Shown one piece after another: positions 55,693-64,000 of a stretch of 64,000 nt of DNA (the first letter of the stretch is position 1; every line of letters begins with the position of its first letter). Source of the DNA: Ornithinicoccus sp045032955 (GTDB lineage Bacteria; Actinomycetota; Actinomycetes; Actinomycetales; Dermatophilaceae); assembly GCF_045032955.1 (NCBI RefSeq), contig NZ_JBJFZU010000015.1:1-64000 (forward strand), given 5' to 3'. The notes below the pieces were generated by a model. That model was not told where the DNA came from. It was given only the letters and a program-made list of their open reading frames with translations, and searched no databases. A program made the translations under genes and the position numbers.

Positions 55693-56633
55693 ACGACAAC
55701 GACTCGATCATCCCCCGGATCCCGGTCGGTGAGTGGGGCAACACCGCGATCGTCTGGTTCGCCAATACCTTCGAGTGGTTGCTCGACCTGATCTCGCTCA
55801 TCCTCGAGTGGTCGGTCACCACCCTGATCGACGGCCTCCTGTTCGTCCCCGCCCTCGTCCTGATCCCGGTGTTCGCCCTGATCGGGTGGCTGCTGCGGTC
55901 CTGGCAGCTGGCGATCGGGACGGTGGTCAGCTTCCTGCTGGTGGTCGCCATGGACACCTGGGTCCCCGCCATGCAGACCCTTGCCCTGGTGCTGATCGCG
56001 ACCCTGGTGGCGGTGCTGATCGCGGTGCCCATCGGGATCCTGGCGGCCCGGAACAGCTCGGTCAGCGCCGTGGTCAAGCCGGTGCTGGACTTCATGCAGA
56101 CCATGCCGGCGTTCGTCTACCTGCTGCCGGCGGTCCTCTTCTTCTCCATCGGCCTGGTGCCCGGGCTGTTCGCCACGGTCATCTTCGCCCTGCCGCCCGG
56201 GGTCCGGCTCACCGAGCTCGGCATCCGGGGCGTCGACGCGGAGACCGTCGAGGCCGGCCAGGCCTTCGGCGCCACGCCGCGCCAGATCCTGCGCGGGATC
56301 CAGCTGCCGCTGGCGACGCCGACCATCATGGCCGGCGTCAACCAGGTCATCATGCTGGCGCTGTCGATGGCGGTCATCGCCGGCATCGCCGGTGCCGACG
56401 GTCTCGGCAAGGAGGTCGTCCAGTCGATCGCCACGCTCAACCGCCCGCAGGGCATCGAGGCCGGCCTGGCGGTGGTCATCATCGCGATCTACCTGGACCG
56501 CGTGACCGCGGCCCTGGGTCGCCCGGGTGACTACCAGCACTCGCTGCGCGGCCAGCTGCGCCGCCGACAGGCGAGCACCCGGGCCGACGAGGCGAAGGCG
56601 TCCTCGGAGGCGCCCGCCGACTCCACCGCGTGA
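55689..56633 (+). CDS. proW: Glycine betaine ABC transporter permease (ProW/OpuAB)
   Basis: The 314-residue permease has about seven hydrophobic segments, including LFVPALVLIPVFALIGWLL and LALVLIATLVAVLIAVPIG. The permease EAA-type loop contains VEAGQAFGATPRQILRGIQLPLA, read in two parts. The C-terminal tail is charged (RRRQASTRADEAKASSEAP). It is coupled to proV by ATGA and forms the channel for betaine uptake. Confidence 0.93.
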   Translation: MNDNDSIIPRIPVGEWGNTAIVWFANTFEWLLDLISLILEWSVTTLIDGLLFVPALVLIPVFALIGWLLRSWQLAIGTVVSFLLVVAMDTWVPAMQTLALVLIATLVAVLIAVPIGILAARNSSVSAVVKPVLDFMQTMPAFVYLLPAVLFFSIGLVPGLFATVIFALPPGVRLTELGIRGVDAETVEAGQAFGATPRQILRGIQLPLATPTIMAGVNQVIMLALSMAVIAGIAGADGLGKEVVQSIATLNRPQGIEAGLAVVIIAIYLDRVTAALGRPGDYQHSLRGQLRRRQASTRADEAKASSEAPADSTA

Positions 56634-56670
56634 ACCACAGACCTGACCATGACACGAAAGGAAGCAGCAC

Positions 56671-57606
56671 ATGACACTGCGACGCAACCGTAGGACGACC
56701 ACCCTCGCACTCACGCTGGCAGCCGGCCTGACGCTGGCCGCGTGCGGCGACGACACCGGAGACACCGACTCCGGCTCCGGCGGTGAGGGCGACGCCGGTG
56801 GCGCCTCCGGCACCATCACCCTGGGCTTCATCCCCTCCTGGACCGACGGCCTGAGCACCGCCTACCTGCTGGAGGACCAGCTGGAGAAGCAGGGCTACGA
56901 CGTCGAGATGACCGAGCTCACCGAGGCGGCGCTGCTCTACACCGGCCTCGCCGAGGGCGACGTCGACATGTACCCCTCCGCCTGGCCGGAGGTCACCCAC
57001 GCCTCCTACATGGACGAGTACGGCGACCAGATCGAGGACCTGGGCACCTACTACGACAACGCCAAGCTCACCTTCGCTGTCCCGAGCTACACGGAGATCG
57101 ACTCGATCGCCGACCTCGAGGGCAACGCCGACATGTTCGACGGCCGGATCGTCGGCATCGAGCCCGGCGCCGGTCTGACCGCGGCGACCCAGGACTCGGT
57201 CATGCCCGGCTACAACCTGGAGGGCGACTACGAGCTGGTCACCTCCTCGACCGCGGCGATGCTCACCGAGCTGGAGAGCGCGATCGACAGCCAGGAGGAC
57301 ATCGTCGTCACGCTGTGGACCCCGTTCTGGGCCAACAGCGCCTTCGACGTCAAGACCCTCGAGGACCCGGAGGGGGCGCTCGGCGAGGCCGAGGGCCTGC
57401 ACTTCCTGGGCACCGAAGGCTTCGCCGAGGAGTTCCCGGAGGCGGCCGAGCTCATCGCCGGCATCCAGCTGGACGACGAGGCCTACGGCTCGCTCGAGGA
57501 CATGGTCGTCAACGAGTACGAGGAGGGCGAGGAGGCCGACGCCATCGACGCGTGGATCGAGGCCAACCCCGAGGCCTTCGACACGCTGATCGTCGACGAG
57601 GGCTGA
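56671..57606 (+). CDS. proX: Glycine betaine-binding lipoprotein (ProX/OpuAC)
   Basis: The 311-residue binding protein has a lipoprotein signal ending LAAC, Cys about 26, then an acidic Gly/Ser linker. The binding domain has ITLGFIPSWTDGLSTAYLLE, AEGDVDMYPSAWPEVTHASY, IVGIEPGAGL and VTLWTPFWANSAF. Its Trp residues (SWTDG, AWPEV, LWTPFW) would form the aromatic cage for the quaternary ammonium. The protein is strikingly acidic. It lies 37 nt after proW and is followed by a strong terminator. Confidence 0.93.
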   Translation: MTLRRNRRTTTLALTLAAGLTLAACGDDTGDTDSGSGGEGDAGGASGTITLGFIPSWTDGLSTAYLLEDQLEKQGYDVEMTELTEAALLYTGLAEGDVDMYPSAWPEVTHASYMDEYGDQIEDLGTYYDNAKLTFAVPSYTEIDSIADLEGNADMFDGRIVGIEPGAGLTAATQDSVMPGYNLEGDYELVTSSTAAMLTELESAIDSQEDIVVTLWTPFWANSAFDVKTLEDPEGALGEAEGLHFLGTEGFAEEFPEAAELIAGIQLDDEAYGSLEDMVVNEYEEGEEADAIDAWIEANPEAFDTLIVDEG

Positions 57607-57634
57607 CCCCGACCCCTCATCGGTGCACGATTCG

Positions 57635-57666
57635 ACGGCCCTGCGGTGCTCGCACCGCAGGGCCGT
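57635..57666 (+). terminator. Perfect 14-bp hairpin terminator after proX
   Basis: Positions 57635-57648 pair perfectly with 57653-57666 around the tetraloop CTCG, 28 nt past the proX stop. No T-run. Confidence 0.8.
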
Positions 57667-57720
57667 CGGCGTCCCCGGCGATTTCCCGATGCGCTGGCGC
57701 GGCTGGAAGACTTGCCGACC

Positions 57721-58497
57721 GTGTCCCCCACCTCCACCACCTCCCGCATCTCCGTCGAGCTGGTCCCGCGCAGCGTGGAGTCGGTGCGCGCCGAGACCGC
57801 GCAGGTCGCCGAGCTGCTGGCCGGGGTGGACACCATCAACATCCCGGACCTGCTGAAGTTCGAGCTGCGCAGCTGGCAGGCGACCGACGTGGCCCGCGAG
57901 GCCGCCACCCGGGGGGACGGGACGGCATACCGGACGGTGCCGCACCTGCGCGCCGCGGACGTGGACCCCGAGGCCCCGCTGCCGATGGCGGAGGCGGCCC
58001 GACGGGCCGGTGAGGTGCTGGTGGTCTCCGGCGACGACGCCGACTACTTCGCCTCCTCCACCTACCCGGTGGACGCGGTGGACGTGATCCGCCGGATCCG
58101 TGCCGAGCTCCCCGAGGTCACCGTCTACGCCGGCCTCGACCCCTACCGGCAGGCGATGACCGCCGAGATGCGCTACCTGGACCGCAAGCTCGCGGCCGGC
58201 GCCAGCGGCATCTTCACCCAGCCGTTCTTCGACACCCACCTGATGTCCGCCTGGGCCTCGGTGCTGCCCGCGGGGATGCAGGTGTGGTGGGGCGCCACCT
58301 CCGTCACCACCACCGGCGCGATGGGCTACTGGCGCCGCCGCAACCGGGTGGTCTTCCCCTCCTCCTTCGACGCGTCCATGCCCTGGCAGCGCGACCTCGC
58401 GCGCCGGATCGTGGACTTCGCCCGTGAGCGCGGCGACAATGCCTACCTGATGCCGGTGCGCGCCCCGCTGCCGGACTACCTCGGAGGAATCCTGTGA
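57721..58497 (+). CDS. Methylenetetrahydrofolate reductase-like protein
   Basis: From GTG 57721 the protein has 258 residues, shorter than MetF (about 290). It keeps the MTHFR barrel order: SVELVPRS at strand 1, INIPDLLKFELRS, RTVPHLRAAD, VLVVSGDD, YAGLDPYRQAM and LAAGASGIFTQPFFD. The catalytic Glu of MetF may correspond to Glu in SVELVPR. The frame is open upstream over the proX terminator, so I use the GTG. It could reduce methylene-THF to feed MetH 3 kb away, or be a divergent paralogue. Its stop overlaps the next start (GTGA). Confidence 0.75.
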   Translation: MSPTSTTSRISVELVPRSVESVRAETAQVAELLAGVDTINIPDLLKFELRSWQATDVAREAATRGDGTAYRTVPHLRAADVDPEAPLPMAEAARRAGEVLVVSGDDADYFASSTYPVDAVDVIRRIRAELPEVTVYAGLDPYRQAMTAEMRYLDRKLAAGASGIFTQPFFDTHLMSAWASVLPAGMQVWWGATSVTTTGAMGYWRRRNRVVFPSSFDASMPWQRDLARRIVDFARERGDNAYLMPVRAPLPDYLGGIL

Positions 58498-58928
58498 GCA
58501 GCTACCCCGGCCCGACCCTCGTCCTCGCCCAGCAGGTCGGTGTCCCGGCCGCCGAGGTCTGGGCGGCCTGGACCCGGACCGACCGGCTGGCGACCTGGTG
58601 GTGGGCCGGTCTGCCGGACACCACCCACGCCGTGGACCCGCAGGTCGGCGGCTCGTTCCGGGTCGCCTCCGCGCAGGCGGACCTGGGCGCGGACGCGCGT
58701 TTCGTAGAGCTGGTCGAGCAGCGGCGGCTGGTGCTGGACTGGCGCTGGGAGACCGGCGCCGGGCAGGAGGCCGACGACCGCGTCACGGTGGAGCTGCGCG
58801 AGCACGCGCACGGGACGCTGGTGATCCTGACCCACGAGATCGCCGACGCCGGCGCCGACACCTCCATGCGGGACGGCTGGACCGGGGCGCTGACCAGCCT
58901 GGTGGCCACCCTGGAGGGTCAGGGCTAG
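58494..58928 (+). CDS. SRPBCC (AHSA1-like) domain protein
   Basis: The 144-residue protein is a single START-like/AHSA1 domain: VPAAEVWAAWTRTDRLATWW, VDPQVGGSFRVA, RLVLDWRWE and LVILTHEIAD followed by the C-terminal helix DGWTGALTSLVATLE. Such domains bind small hydrophobic ligands. GTG 58494 overlaps the MTHFR-like stop and has GGAGG upstream. Ligand unknown. Confidence 0.85.
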   Translation: MSSYPGPTLVLAQQVGVPAAEVWAAWTRTDRLATWWWAGLPDTTHAVDPQVGGSFRVASAQADLGADARFVELVEQRRLVLDWRWETGAGQEADDRVTVELREHAHGTLVILTHEIADAGADTSMRDGWTGALTSLVATLEGQG

Positions 58929-58967
58929 GTCCGGCCCAGCCCCGTCGACCCGCTGCGCCTCGGGGCG

Positions 58968-61607
58968 TCAGAGCCGCCGGAAGGCCGTCGCCAGCAGCAC
59001 CGGCTCGCCGACGGCGTCGCTGGCGTCCAGGTCGCACTCGGCCTCGACGACCCAGTCCAGGTCGCCCTCGGGGTCGGTCACGGTCTGGCTGACCCGCCAT
59101 ACCCGGGCCGCCTGCCCGTCCGCGATCCCGGCCTGCGAGGGGTCCGCCACCGGCTCGATCCGCAGCCGCAGCGGCCCGCGGGCGTCCGCGTCCAGGACCA
59201 CCTGGTCGTGGTCGTCGTAGTAGGCACCGACCGCCCGGTCCCAGTCCTCCCGGGTCATCAGCGCCTCGATCGCCGGCTCGGGCAGCGTCGCGACCTGCGC
59301 CTCCAGGTCGCCCAGAGACTCCCAGGCGTCGTCGGCCACCAGCTCCACCCGGCGCCACATGGCGTTGCGGACCATCACCCGGAAGGCGCGCTCGTTGCCG
59401 GTGATCGGGCGGGCCGGGGGTGGCGGCGCCCCGGTCGCGGCCTGCGCGGCCGCCTGCGCCACCTTGTCCGGGTCGGTCAGCGCCTCCCACTCCTCCAGCA
59501 GCGAGGAGTCGGTCTGCCGGATGGTCTCCCCCAGCCAGTGCACCAGGTCGTGGAGCTGCTCGGTGTATGCCGTCTCCGGCACCGTCTGGCGCAGCGTCCG
59601 GTAGGCGTCGGTGAGGTAGCGCAGGACGACGCCCTCGGACCGGGCGAGCTGGTAGTAGCTGACGAACTCGGTGAAGCTCATCGCCCGTTCCCACATGTCC
59701 CGGACGATGGCCTTCGGGGAGAGGGCGTCCTCACGGACCCACGGGTTCGTCTGGCGGTACATCGTCAGGGTGCCCTCGAGGAGCTCGGCCAGCGGCTGCG
59801 GCCAGGTGATCTCCTCCAGGGCCTCCATCCGCTGGTCGTACTCCACGCCGTCCGCCTTCATCCGGGCGACGGCCTCCCCCCGGGCCTGGTAGCGCTGGGC
59901 CATCAGCACCGGCATCGGGTCGTCGAGGACGGACTCGACGACGGAGACGACGTCCAGGGCGTAGGTGGGTGCCTCGGCGTCGAAGAGGTCGAGGGCGGCC
60001 AGCGCGAACGGCGCCAGGGCCTGGTTGAGGGCGAAGTTCTCGGCGACGCCGGGGGCCAGGTCCACGCTGCGGTGCGGGCTGGCGCTGCCGTCCCGGGGGG
60101 CGCCGTCCGCGGGCTGCCGGCGGACCAGCACCCCGGTGTCCAGCAGCGAGCGTCCCAGGCTGACCGCGTGCCGCGCCAGCCGGGCCTGCGCGGCCGGGGT
60201 CTCGTGGTTGTCCCGCAGCAGCGAGGACAGGTTGGCCACCGGGTCCCCCTGGCGGGCGACCGTGTTGAGGATGACCGAGTGGTCCACCTTCATCTTGGAC
60301 TGCAGCGACTCCGGGTCGGCGGCGACGAGCTTGGCGTAGGTCTGCTCGGTCCAGGAGACGAAGCCCTCCGGGGGCTTGCGCTTCTGGACCTTCTTCTGCT
60401 TCTTCGGGTCGTCCCCCGCCTTGGCCAGCGACCGGGCGTTCTCGACGGTGTGCTCCGGCGCCTGGACGACGACATACCCCTCGGTGTCGAACCCGGCCCG
60501 CCCCGCCCGGCCGGCGATCTGGTGGAACTCGCGGGCCCGCAGGATCCGCTGCCGGGAGCCGTCGTACTTGGCGAGCGCGGTGAAGAGGACGGTGCGGATC
60601 GGCACGTTGATGCCGACCCCGAGGGTGTCGGTGCCGCAGATCACCTTGAGCAGCCCGTCCTGGGCCAGCTGCTCGACCAGCCGGCGGTAGCGCGGCAGCA
60701 TCCCCGCGTGGTGCACGCCGATCCCGTGCCGGACCAGCTGGGAGAGGGTGCGGCCGAAGCCGGCGGTGAACCGGAAGGCGCCGATCCGGGTCCGGATGGC
60801 CTCCTTCTCGGCGGCGTCCACCAGCGGGACCGAGAGCAGCGACTGGGCGCGTTCCAGGGCGTCCCGCTGGGTGAAGTGGACGATGTAGACCGGGGCCTGC
60901 CGGTCCTCGAGCAGCGTCTGGATGGTCTCGGTGAGGGGCGTCATCGCCATCGACTCGCCGAAGTGCAGGGGCACGGGGCGCTGGGCGCCGGAGACCAGCG
61001 CGGTCTCCCGCCCGGTCCGGCGGGCCAGGTCCTCCTCGAAGCGGGAGGTGTCGCCGAGGGTGGCCGACATCAGCACGAACTGCGCCTGCGGCAGGGTGAG
61101 CAGCGGCACCTGCCAGGCCCACCCCCGCTGGCCGTCGCCGTAGTAGTGGAACTCGTCCATCACGACCACCCCGATGTCTGCCCCCCGGCCCTCGCGCAGC
61201 GCGATGTTGGCGAGCACCTCGGCGGTGCAGACGACGATCGGGGCGTCGGTGTTGACGGCGGCGTCACCGGTGAGCATGCCGACGTTCTCGGCGCCGAAGG
61301 TGCGGCAGGCGTCGAAGAACTTCTCGCTGACCAGGGCCTTGATCGGAGCGGTGAGGAAGGCCACCTCGTCCCGGGCCAGGGCCAGGAAGCAGGCCGCGGT
61401 GGCCACCAGCGACTTGCCGCTGCCGGTGGGGGTGGCCAGCACGACGTTGCTGCCCTCCAGGAGGTGCAGCAGCGCCTCCTCCTGGTGCGGGTACAGGGTG
61501 GTGCCACGCTCGGCGGCCCACGTCGTGAAGATCTCGAACAGGGCGTCCGCGTCGGGCACGCCCCCCGTGGTGGTCGGGAGCGCGGCGGTGAGGGTCTCGG
61601 GTGGCAT
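58968..61607 (-). CDS. DEAD/DEAH-box helicase with DUF3516
   Basis: The 879-residue superfamily II helicase starts at ATG 61607. Motifs: Walker A ATPTGSGKS, DEFHYY (DExH), MSATLGD (motif III), and the second RecA domain with FHQIAGRAGRAG (motif VI). The second half (from about residue 430) is the DUF3516 region, helical and ending in a SnoaL-like segment (WRVSQTVTDPEGDLDWVVEAECDL). Related to Ski2-like RNA helicases, it probably remodels RNA. The frame is open upstream to 61790, antisense to the next gene. Confidence 0.9.
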   Translation of the reverse strand: MPPETLTAALPTTTGGVPDADALFEIFTTWAAERGTTLYPHQEEALLHLLEGSNVVLATPTGSGKSLVATAACFLALARDEVAFLTAPIKALVSEKFFDACRTFGAENVGMLTGDAAVNTDAPIVVCTAEVLANIALREGRGADIGVVVMDEFHYYGDGQRGWAWQVPLLTLPQAQFVLMSATLGDTSRFEEDLARRTGRETALVSGAQRPVPLHFGESMAMTPLTETIQTLLEDRQAPVYIVHFTQRDALERAQSLLSVPLVDAAEKEAIRTRIGAFRFTAGFGRTLSQLVRHGIGVHHAGMLPRYRRLVEQLAQDGLLKVICGTDTLGVGINVPIRTVLFTALAKYDGSRQRILRAREFHQIAGRAGRAGFDTEGYVVVQAPEHTVENARSLAKAGDDPKKQKKVQKRKPPEGFVSWTEQTYAKLVAADPESLQSKMKVDHSVILNTVARQGDPVANLSSLLRDNHETPAAQARLARHAVSLGRSLLDTGVLVRRQPADGAPRDGSASPHRSVDLAPGVAENFALNQALAPFALAALDLFDAEAPTYALDVVSVVESVLDDPMPVLMAQRYQARGEAVARMKADGVEYDQRMEALEEITWPQPLAELLEGTLTMYRQTNPWVREDALSPKAIVRDMWERAMSFTEFVSYYQLARSEGVVLRYLTDAYRTLRQTVPETAYTEQLHDLVHWLGETIRQTDSSLLEEWEALTDPDKVAQAAAQAATGAPPPPARPITGNERAFRVMVRNAMWRRVELVADDAWESLGDLEAQVATLPEPAIEALMTREDWDRAVGAYYDDHDQVVLDADARGPLRLRIEPVADPSQAGIADGQAARVWRVSQTVTDPEGDLDWVVEAECDLDASDAVGEPVLLATAFRRL

Positions 61608-61670
61608 CACCCACCATTGTGGGTGATGGCGCCCGGGAGCGGGGAACGCGGACGCGGTCCGCTCCGGCCG

Positions 61671-61700
61671 GTCCAGCCCAGGCAGGTCCAGCCCTGGCAG
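61671..61700 (+). repeat. 15-bp tandem duplication upstream of the small conserved gene
   Basis: GTCCAGCCCAGGCAG (61671-61685) is followed by GTCCAGCCCTGGCAG (61686-61700), one mismatch, in the gap between divergent genes. Confidence 0.6.
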
Positions 61701-61743
61701 GTCCGGGGCGACGACAGGCACGGGCGTCGGGCAGAGTGGGGGG

Positions 61744-62148
61744 ATGCTCAGCGTCGACCTCGCCCGCCGGCTGCACGCGGCCGGTCTCATCTGGTCCCCG
61801 TTGGCGGGTGACCGCTTCGTGGTGGACCGCGACGCCCTGACCCACGACGTCTTCTACCTGGCCGACATGACGGTCGAGGTCCACGAGTTCGTCGGCGGTT
61901 CGGTGATCGGCTTCAACGGGGTCTCCGAGTGGGCGTTGGACTCGGTGGCGCTGGACGACACGGTGTGGCTGCCGCGCGAGGACCAGCTGCGTGCGGTGCT
62001 GGGGCACGACTTCGTAGGGCTGGGCAAGCAGGGTGAGGGGTATGCCGTCGTCGCACTGGTCGAGGGGCGTCCCAGCACCTTCGCGCATCAGGACGCCGAG
62101 GAGGCCTACGGGCTGGCGACGCTCGAGGTGCTGGCGCACCGGCACTGA
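61744..62148 (+). CDS. Small conserved actinobacterial protein
   Basis: The 134-residue protein has the conserved segments LARRLHAAGLIWSP, FYLADMTVEVHEF, IGFNGVSEWALDSV and VWLPREDQLRAVLG. Homologues in actinobacteria are often labelled pilus assembly protein CpaE, but the protein lacks a CpaE ATPase domain and the label is not supported here. A CAGAGT box 6 nt before the ATG suits leaderless transcription. Function unknown. Confidence 0.75.
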   Translation: MLSVDLARRLHAAGLIWSPLAGDRFVVDRDALTHDVFYLADMTVEVHEFVGGSVIGFNGVSEWALDSVALDDTVWLPREDQLRAVLGHDFVGLGKQGEGYAVVALVEGRPSTFAHQDAEEAYGLATLEVLAHRH

Positions 62149-62161
62149 GCCTCGCGCGCGG

Positions 62162-62689
62162 TCAGCGGCGCACGGTGATCTGCGGCGCGTAGAGCTCCAT
62201 CGCCGCCAGCGCCCGCTCGTGCGCCTCATCTCCCGACCCCGCGCACGCGGCGGCGACGACCTCGACGGTGCATCCCGCGTCCGCGGCCGCGAGGGCCGTC
62301 GACAGCACGCAGCAGTCGGTGGCGACGCCGGCCAGCATCAGGTGGGCGTCGGCGTGCACGATGTCGCGCAGCCGCTCCCCCCACTTGCCGAAGGTCGGCT
62401 CGGTGATCGTGTAGGGCAGCCGCAGCTCGGCGATCTCCTCGACCATGTCGAAGAGCGGGTCGTGCTGCTCCCGGTCGGCGAACGGGAACTGCTCGAAGTA
62501 GGGGATCCAGGACCCGTGCTTGGCGTGCGGCGGGACCCACCGGGTCTGCACGACCCGGTCACCGTGCTCGGCGACCAGGTCCCGGATCGGGGCGAGCGTC
62601 TCCGCGAAGCGCGGGGCATACCACTGCGACGCCGGGTCGGCGAAGATCCGTTGCGCGTCGATCACGACCAGCCAAGGGGCGAGGGTCAT
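62162..62689 (-). CDS. Isochorismatase-family cysteine hydrolase
   Basis: The 175-residue protein has the triad positions of the family: Asp11 in LVVIDAQRIF, Lys in FGKWGERL and the nucleophile Cys in GVATDCCVLSTA. It could hydrolyse amides such as nicotinamide, ureidoacrylate or carbamoyl compounds. Its ATG overlaps the permease stop (ATGA), so its substrate is probably linked to what that NCS1 permease imports. Confidence 0.88.
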   Translation of the reverse strand: MTLAPWLVVIDAQRIFADPASQWYAPRFAETLAPIRDLVAEHGDRVVQTRWVPPHAKHGSWIPYFEQFPFADREQHDPLFDMVEEIAELRLPYTITEPTFGKWGERLRDIVHADAHLMLAGVATDCCVLSTALAAADAGCTVEVVAAACAGSGDEAHERALAAMELYAPQITVRR

Positions 62690-64000
62690 ACCTGCTGCTC
62701 CTGTCGCCTCTCACCCCGACGACCGACGGTGGGCGCCCCCTCCTCCTGGCGGCGGACGATGCTGCGGCCCAGGGTGATCCACCCGACGAAGCCGATCGCC
62801 AGCGAGATCAGCACCCCGAGGTTGGCCCACGCCCAGGTGCCCTCCTTGCCGCCCAGGCCGAGCGGCCCGAGCAGGTAGCCCTGCCAGTTGTTCCAGGAGG
62901 CGGCGTCGGCGAAGAGGTTGATCACGAGCCCCCAGCCGACGACCGAGGCGAGCGCCATGATGCCGATCGCCGTCCAGTTCCAGTCGCCGTAGCGGCCGGT
63001 CGGGTCGAAGAGGGCACGCTCGTCGTAGTCCTTGCGGCGCAGCGCCACATCGGCCATCAGGATCCCGGCCCACGCGGCGATCGGGACGCCGAGGGTGATC
63101 AGGAAGCTCTGGAACGGGCCGAGGAAGCTCTGCGCGAAGAAGACCACCCAGATCGTGCCCAGGGTGAGGATGGCGCCGTCGATCAGGGCGGCCATCGGGC
63201 GGGGGATGTCGATGCCCAGCGAGAGCAGCGTCAGGCCCGAGGAGTAGATGCCGAGCACGGCGCCGCTGACCAGGGCCAGCACCGCCGCCAGCAGGAAGGG
63301 CACCAGGAACCAGATCGGAAGGATCGTCGCGAGCGTCCCGATCGGATCGTTGACGATGCCCTCCTCCAGCTCGGGCTGGGATCCGATGAGCAGCAGTCCG
63401 TAGATCACCAGCAGCGTCGGTGCCAGCGCACCGCCCAGGGTGTTCCAGAAGGCGATGGCCGAGCCCGAGGCGTCACGGCGCTGGTAGCGGGACCAGTCCG
63501 CCGCGATGTTGATCCAGCCGAGGCCGAAGCCGGTCATCAGCAGCACCAGCGCCCCGATCACCGACTCGATGGAACCGTGCTCTCGGGAGGTGACCGCGGC
63601 CAGGTCGATGCGGTCCATCGTCATCGCGATGTAGCCGAGGGTGGCGGCGCCGGTGAGCCAGGTCAGCACCGACTGCATACGGATGATGGTGTGGTAGCCG
63701 GCGACCGAGGCGAGCACGATGAGGGTGGCGATCACGGCGCAGGCCAGGACCATCGTCGTCATCCCGCCGCCCCAGCCGAGCTGGGTGAAGACGGTGGCCG
63801 TGGCGAGCACCGCCATGATCGCCAGGAAGGTCTCCCAGCCCATGGAGATCAGCCAGGAGAAGACGCCCGGCACCTTCTGACCGTTCACCCCGAAGGCTGC
63901 GCGGGACAGCACCATCGTGGGGGCGGACCCCCGTTTGCCGGCGATCGCGATGATGCCGCAGGCCAGGAACGAGGCGACGACGCCGAGCACGGTGACGAGC
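62686..64000 (-). CDS. NCS1-family nucleobase/hydantoin-type permease (truncated by window edge)
   Basis: At least 434 residues are visible; the N-terminus lies beyond 64000. Multiple transmembrane helices are clear (SVLTWLTGAATLGYIAMTM, SVIGALVLLMTGFGLGWINIA, VLALVSGAVLGIYSSGLTLL). The motifs RGSAPTMVLSRAAFGVNG and INIAADWSRYQ are typical of NCS1 purine/cytosine permeases. Coupling to an isochorismatase-like hydrolase suggests import and breakdown of a nitrogenous ring compound. Confidence 0.9.
   Translation of the reverse strand, partial: LVTVLGVVASFLACGIIAIAGKRGSAPTMVLSRAAFGVNGQKVPGVFSWLISMGWETFLAIMAVLATATVFTQLGWGGGMTTMVLACAVIATLIVLASVAGYHTIIRMQSVLTWLTGAATLGYIAMTMDRIDLAAVTSREHGSIESVIGALVLLMTGFGLGWINIAADWSRYQRRDASGSAIAFWNTLGGALAPTLLVIYGLLLIGSQPELEEGIVNDPIGTLATILPIWFLVPFLLAAVLALVSGAVLGIYSSGLTLLSLGIDIPRPMAALIDGAILTLGTIWVVFFAQSFLGPFQSFLITLGVPIAAWAGILMADVALRRKDYDERALFDPTGRYGDWNWTAIGIMALASVVGWGLVINLFADAASWNNWQGYLLGPLGLGGKEGTWAWANLGVLISLAIGFVGWITLGRSIVRRQEEGAPTVGRRGERRQEQQV

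Overview
The window is about 72% GC with dense, largely operonic genes. Mycothiol genes (mshA, mshD and an S-(hydroxymethyl)mycothiol dehydrogenase), CarD, GlnR, SenX3/RegX3, an Rpf-type muralytic enzyme and many apparently leaderless promoters point to an actinobacterium. Gene order and protein style suggest Micrococcales, perhaps an Intrasporangiaceae-like genus; that placement is inference, not a database match.

Layout. 1-4042: a lower-GC stretch that looks like one end of an integrative element. It sits at the 3' end of a tRNA-Thr gene and holds a tyrosine-integrase pseudogene (one in-frame amber codon), a pentapeptide-repeat membrane protein, a Cys-rich small protein and the tail of a DUF4145-like gene. 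4128-7072: an Rpf-like enzyme and a Ser/Thr kinase. 7187-16023: otsA-otsB, then a maltose/oligosaccharide ABC importer (malEFG and a LacI regulator on the minus strand, the shared ATPase on the plus strand). 16176-17123: two tandem small secreted six-cysteine proteins. 17217-24976: a DUF4032 kinase-like protein, an S9 peptidase, a Pr6Pr membrane protein, rlmB, cysS, a second yidC and a small membrane protein. 25007-29806: formaldehyde/mycothiol genes, an AbiEi/DUF559-like gene bracketed by two 64-nt palindromes, ispDF and carD. 30036-37024: a lipoprotein, phoU, senX3-regX3, gpm, ybjN, mshA and a methyltransferase. 37009-45207: DUF2516, dtd, asparaginase, ygfZ, an LCP protein, a nitrobindin-like protein, a membrane protein, glnR, mshD and a Nudix/histidine-phosphatase fusion. 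45468-50385: an unknown gene, treZ and treY. 50575-58928: metH, a glycine betaine importer, an MTHFR-like protein and an SRPBCC protein. 58968-64000: a DUF3516 helicase, a small conserved protein, an isochorismatase-like hydrolase and a truncated NCS1 permease.

How the genes work together. Several systems address osmotic and carbon balance: two trehalose routes (OtsAB from UDP/ADP-glucose, TreYZ from glycogen or maltodextrin), a maltose-type importer and a betaine importer. Mycothiol synthesis and use (mshA, mshD, mscR) and one-carbon/methionine metabolism (metH, an MTHFR-like protein, ygfZ) are spread over the window. Phosphate and nitrogen control are represented by senX3-regX3-phoU and glnR.

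The most unusual signals are: (i) a dispersed octamer GGTATGCC/GGCATACC, far above chance and kept in every reading frame even at the cost of rare codons; (ii) the palindrome-bracketed AbiEi/DUF559-like gene; (iii) an ispDF gene whose only sensible start is a CTG overlapping the carD stop; (iv) a widely shared TANNNT + 6-7 nt + start-codon arrangement implying leaderless transcription; (v) a 15-bp hairpin between malE and malF.
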